From JBJXFY01 sp046155815 (GTDB lineage Bacteria > Verrucomicrobiota > Verrucomicrobiia > Limisphaerales > CAIMTB01): a stretch of 13,743 bases of DNA. The stretch lies in assembly GCA_046155815.1 (NCBI GenBank), contig JBJXFY010000129.1, forward strand, positions 1 through 13,743. Reading direction: 5' to 3'. Shown here piece after piece: positions 13,651-13,743 of the stretch (positions are counted from its first letter, which is position 1; every line of letters starts with the position of its first letter). A model generated the notes under the pieces. It worked only from the letters and a program-made list of their open reading frames with translations. It did not search any database and was not told the origin of the DNA. The translations under genes were made by a program, and so were the position numbers.

Positions 13651-13743
13651 GGAACACGCCGGCCTTGCAACGCGCCGGCGCTTTCGCGGTCACAAGCGCG
13701 CGTATTCGGAGGGGCGAGTTACCACGAGCCCCGGCGGCCGCGG
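13651..13743. other. Right-edge non-coding stretch with an inverted repeat
   Basis: CGCCGGC (13657-13663) pairs with GCCGGCG (13674-13680) across a 10-nt loop, just after the OsmC terminator. No reading frame is supported from here to the window end. Confidence 0.45.

Noticed and set aside
1..13743. CRISPR array, tRNA, rRNA or insertion sequence
   Set aside because: I found no regularly spaced repeats, cloverleaf-like sequences, rRNA-like stretches or transposase motifs.

Overview
The window looks like chromosomal DNA from a high-GC Gram-negative bacterium. My best guess is Verrucomicrobiota. The inference rests on the mix of genes: a twin-arginine Gfo/Idh/MocA oxidoreductase, a secreted C39-like protein beside an ECF sigma/zinc-finger anti-sigma pair, a stand-alone left-handed beta-helix acyltransferase, PhoD and NadA. 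It is not proven, because no rRNA or marker gene is present. Almost all of the window is coding. No tRNA, rRNA, CRISPR array, transposase or integrase is visible.

Left edge (1-530): an AT-rich stretch, unlike everything to its right, holds the start of a minus-strand gene that runs off the window. It encodes an unrecognised protein with one hydrophobic segment. Next, on the minus strand, come a Tat-exported Gfo/Idh/MocA oxidoreductase (531-1808) and a secreted C39-like cysteine peptidase (1974-3131).

Sigma block (3199-5350, minus strand): an ECF sigma factor, its zinc-finger anti-sigma factor and a small exported protein of unknown function are packed with overlapping or nearly touching ends. 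A candidate autoregulatory ECF promoter lies in front, and a strong intrinsic terminator lies behind. The terminator's T-tract almost touches the start codon of the C39 gene.

Middle block (5480-9314, plus strand): a GlmU-like acyltransferase without a nucleotidyltransferase domain is followed by a Xre/MbcA/ParS antitoxin, a RES-domain toxin and a DinG/XPD-type helicase. The last three overlap at their ends (TGATG, then ATGA), so toxin-antitoxin and helicase form one apparent translational unit. Its front carries a perfect TTGACA box, 13-bp operator-like repeats spaced two helical turns apart, and an apparently near-leaderless ATG.

Right block (9407-13743, plus strand): a Tat-exported PhoD phosphatase comes first. 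It is followed by a tight set of quinolinate synthase NadA, a secreted staphylococcal-nuclease/helix-hairpin-helix fusion (ATGA overlap with nadA) and an OsmC-family protein, closed by an intrinsic terminator.

Most genes are recognisable families. The less ordinary points are the helicase coupled to the toxin-antitoxin pair with its promoter/operator layout, the sigma operon with its unknown third protein and terminator arrangement, the nuclease-HhH fusion, and the low-GC gene at the left edge.
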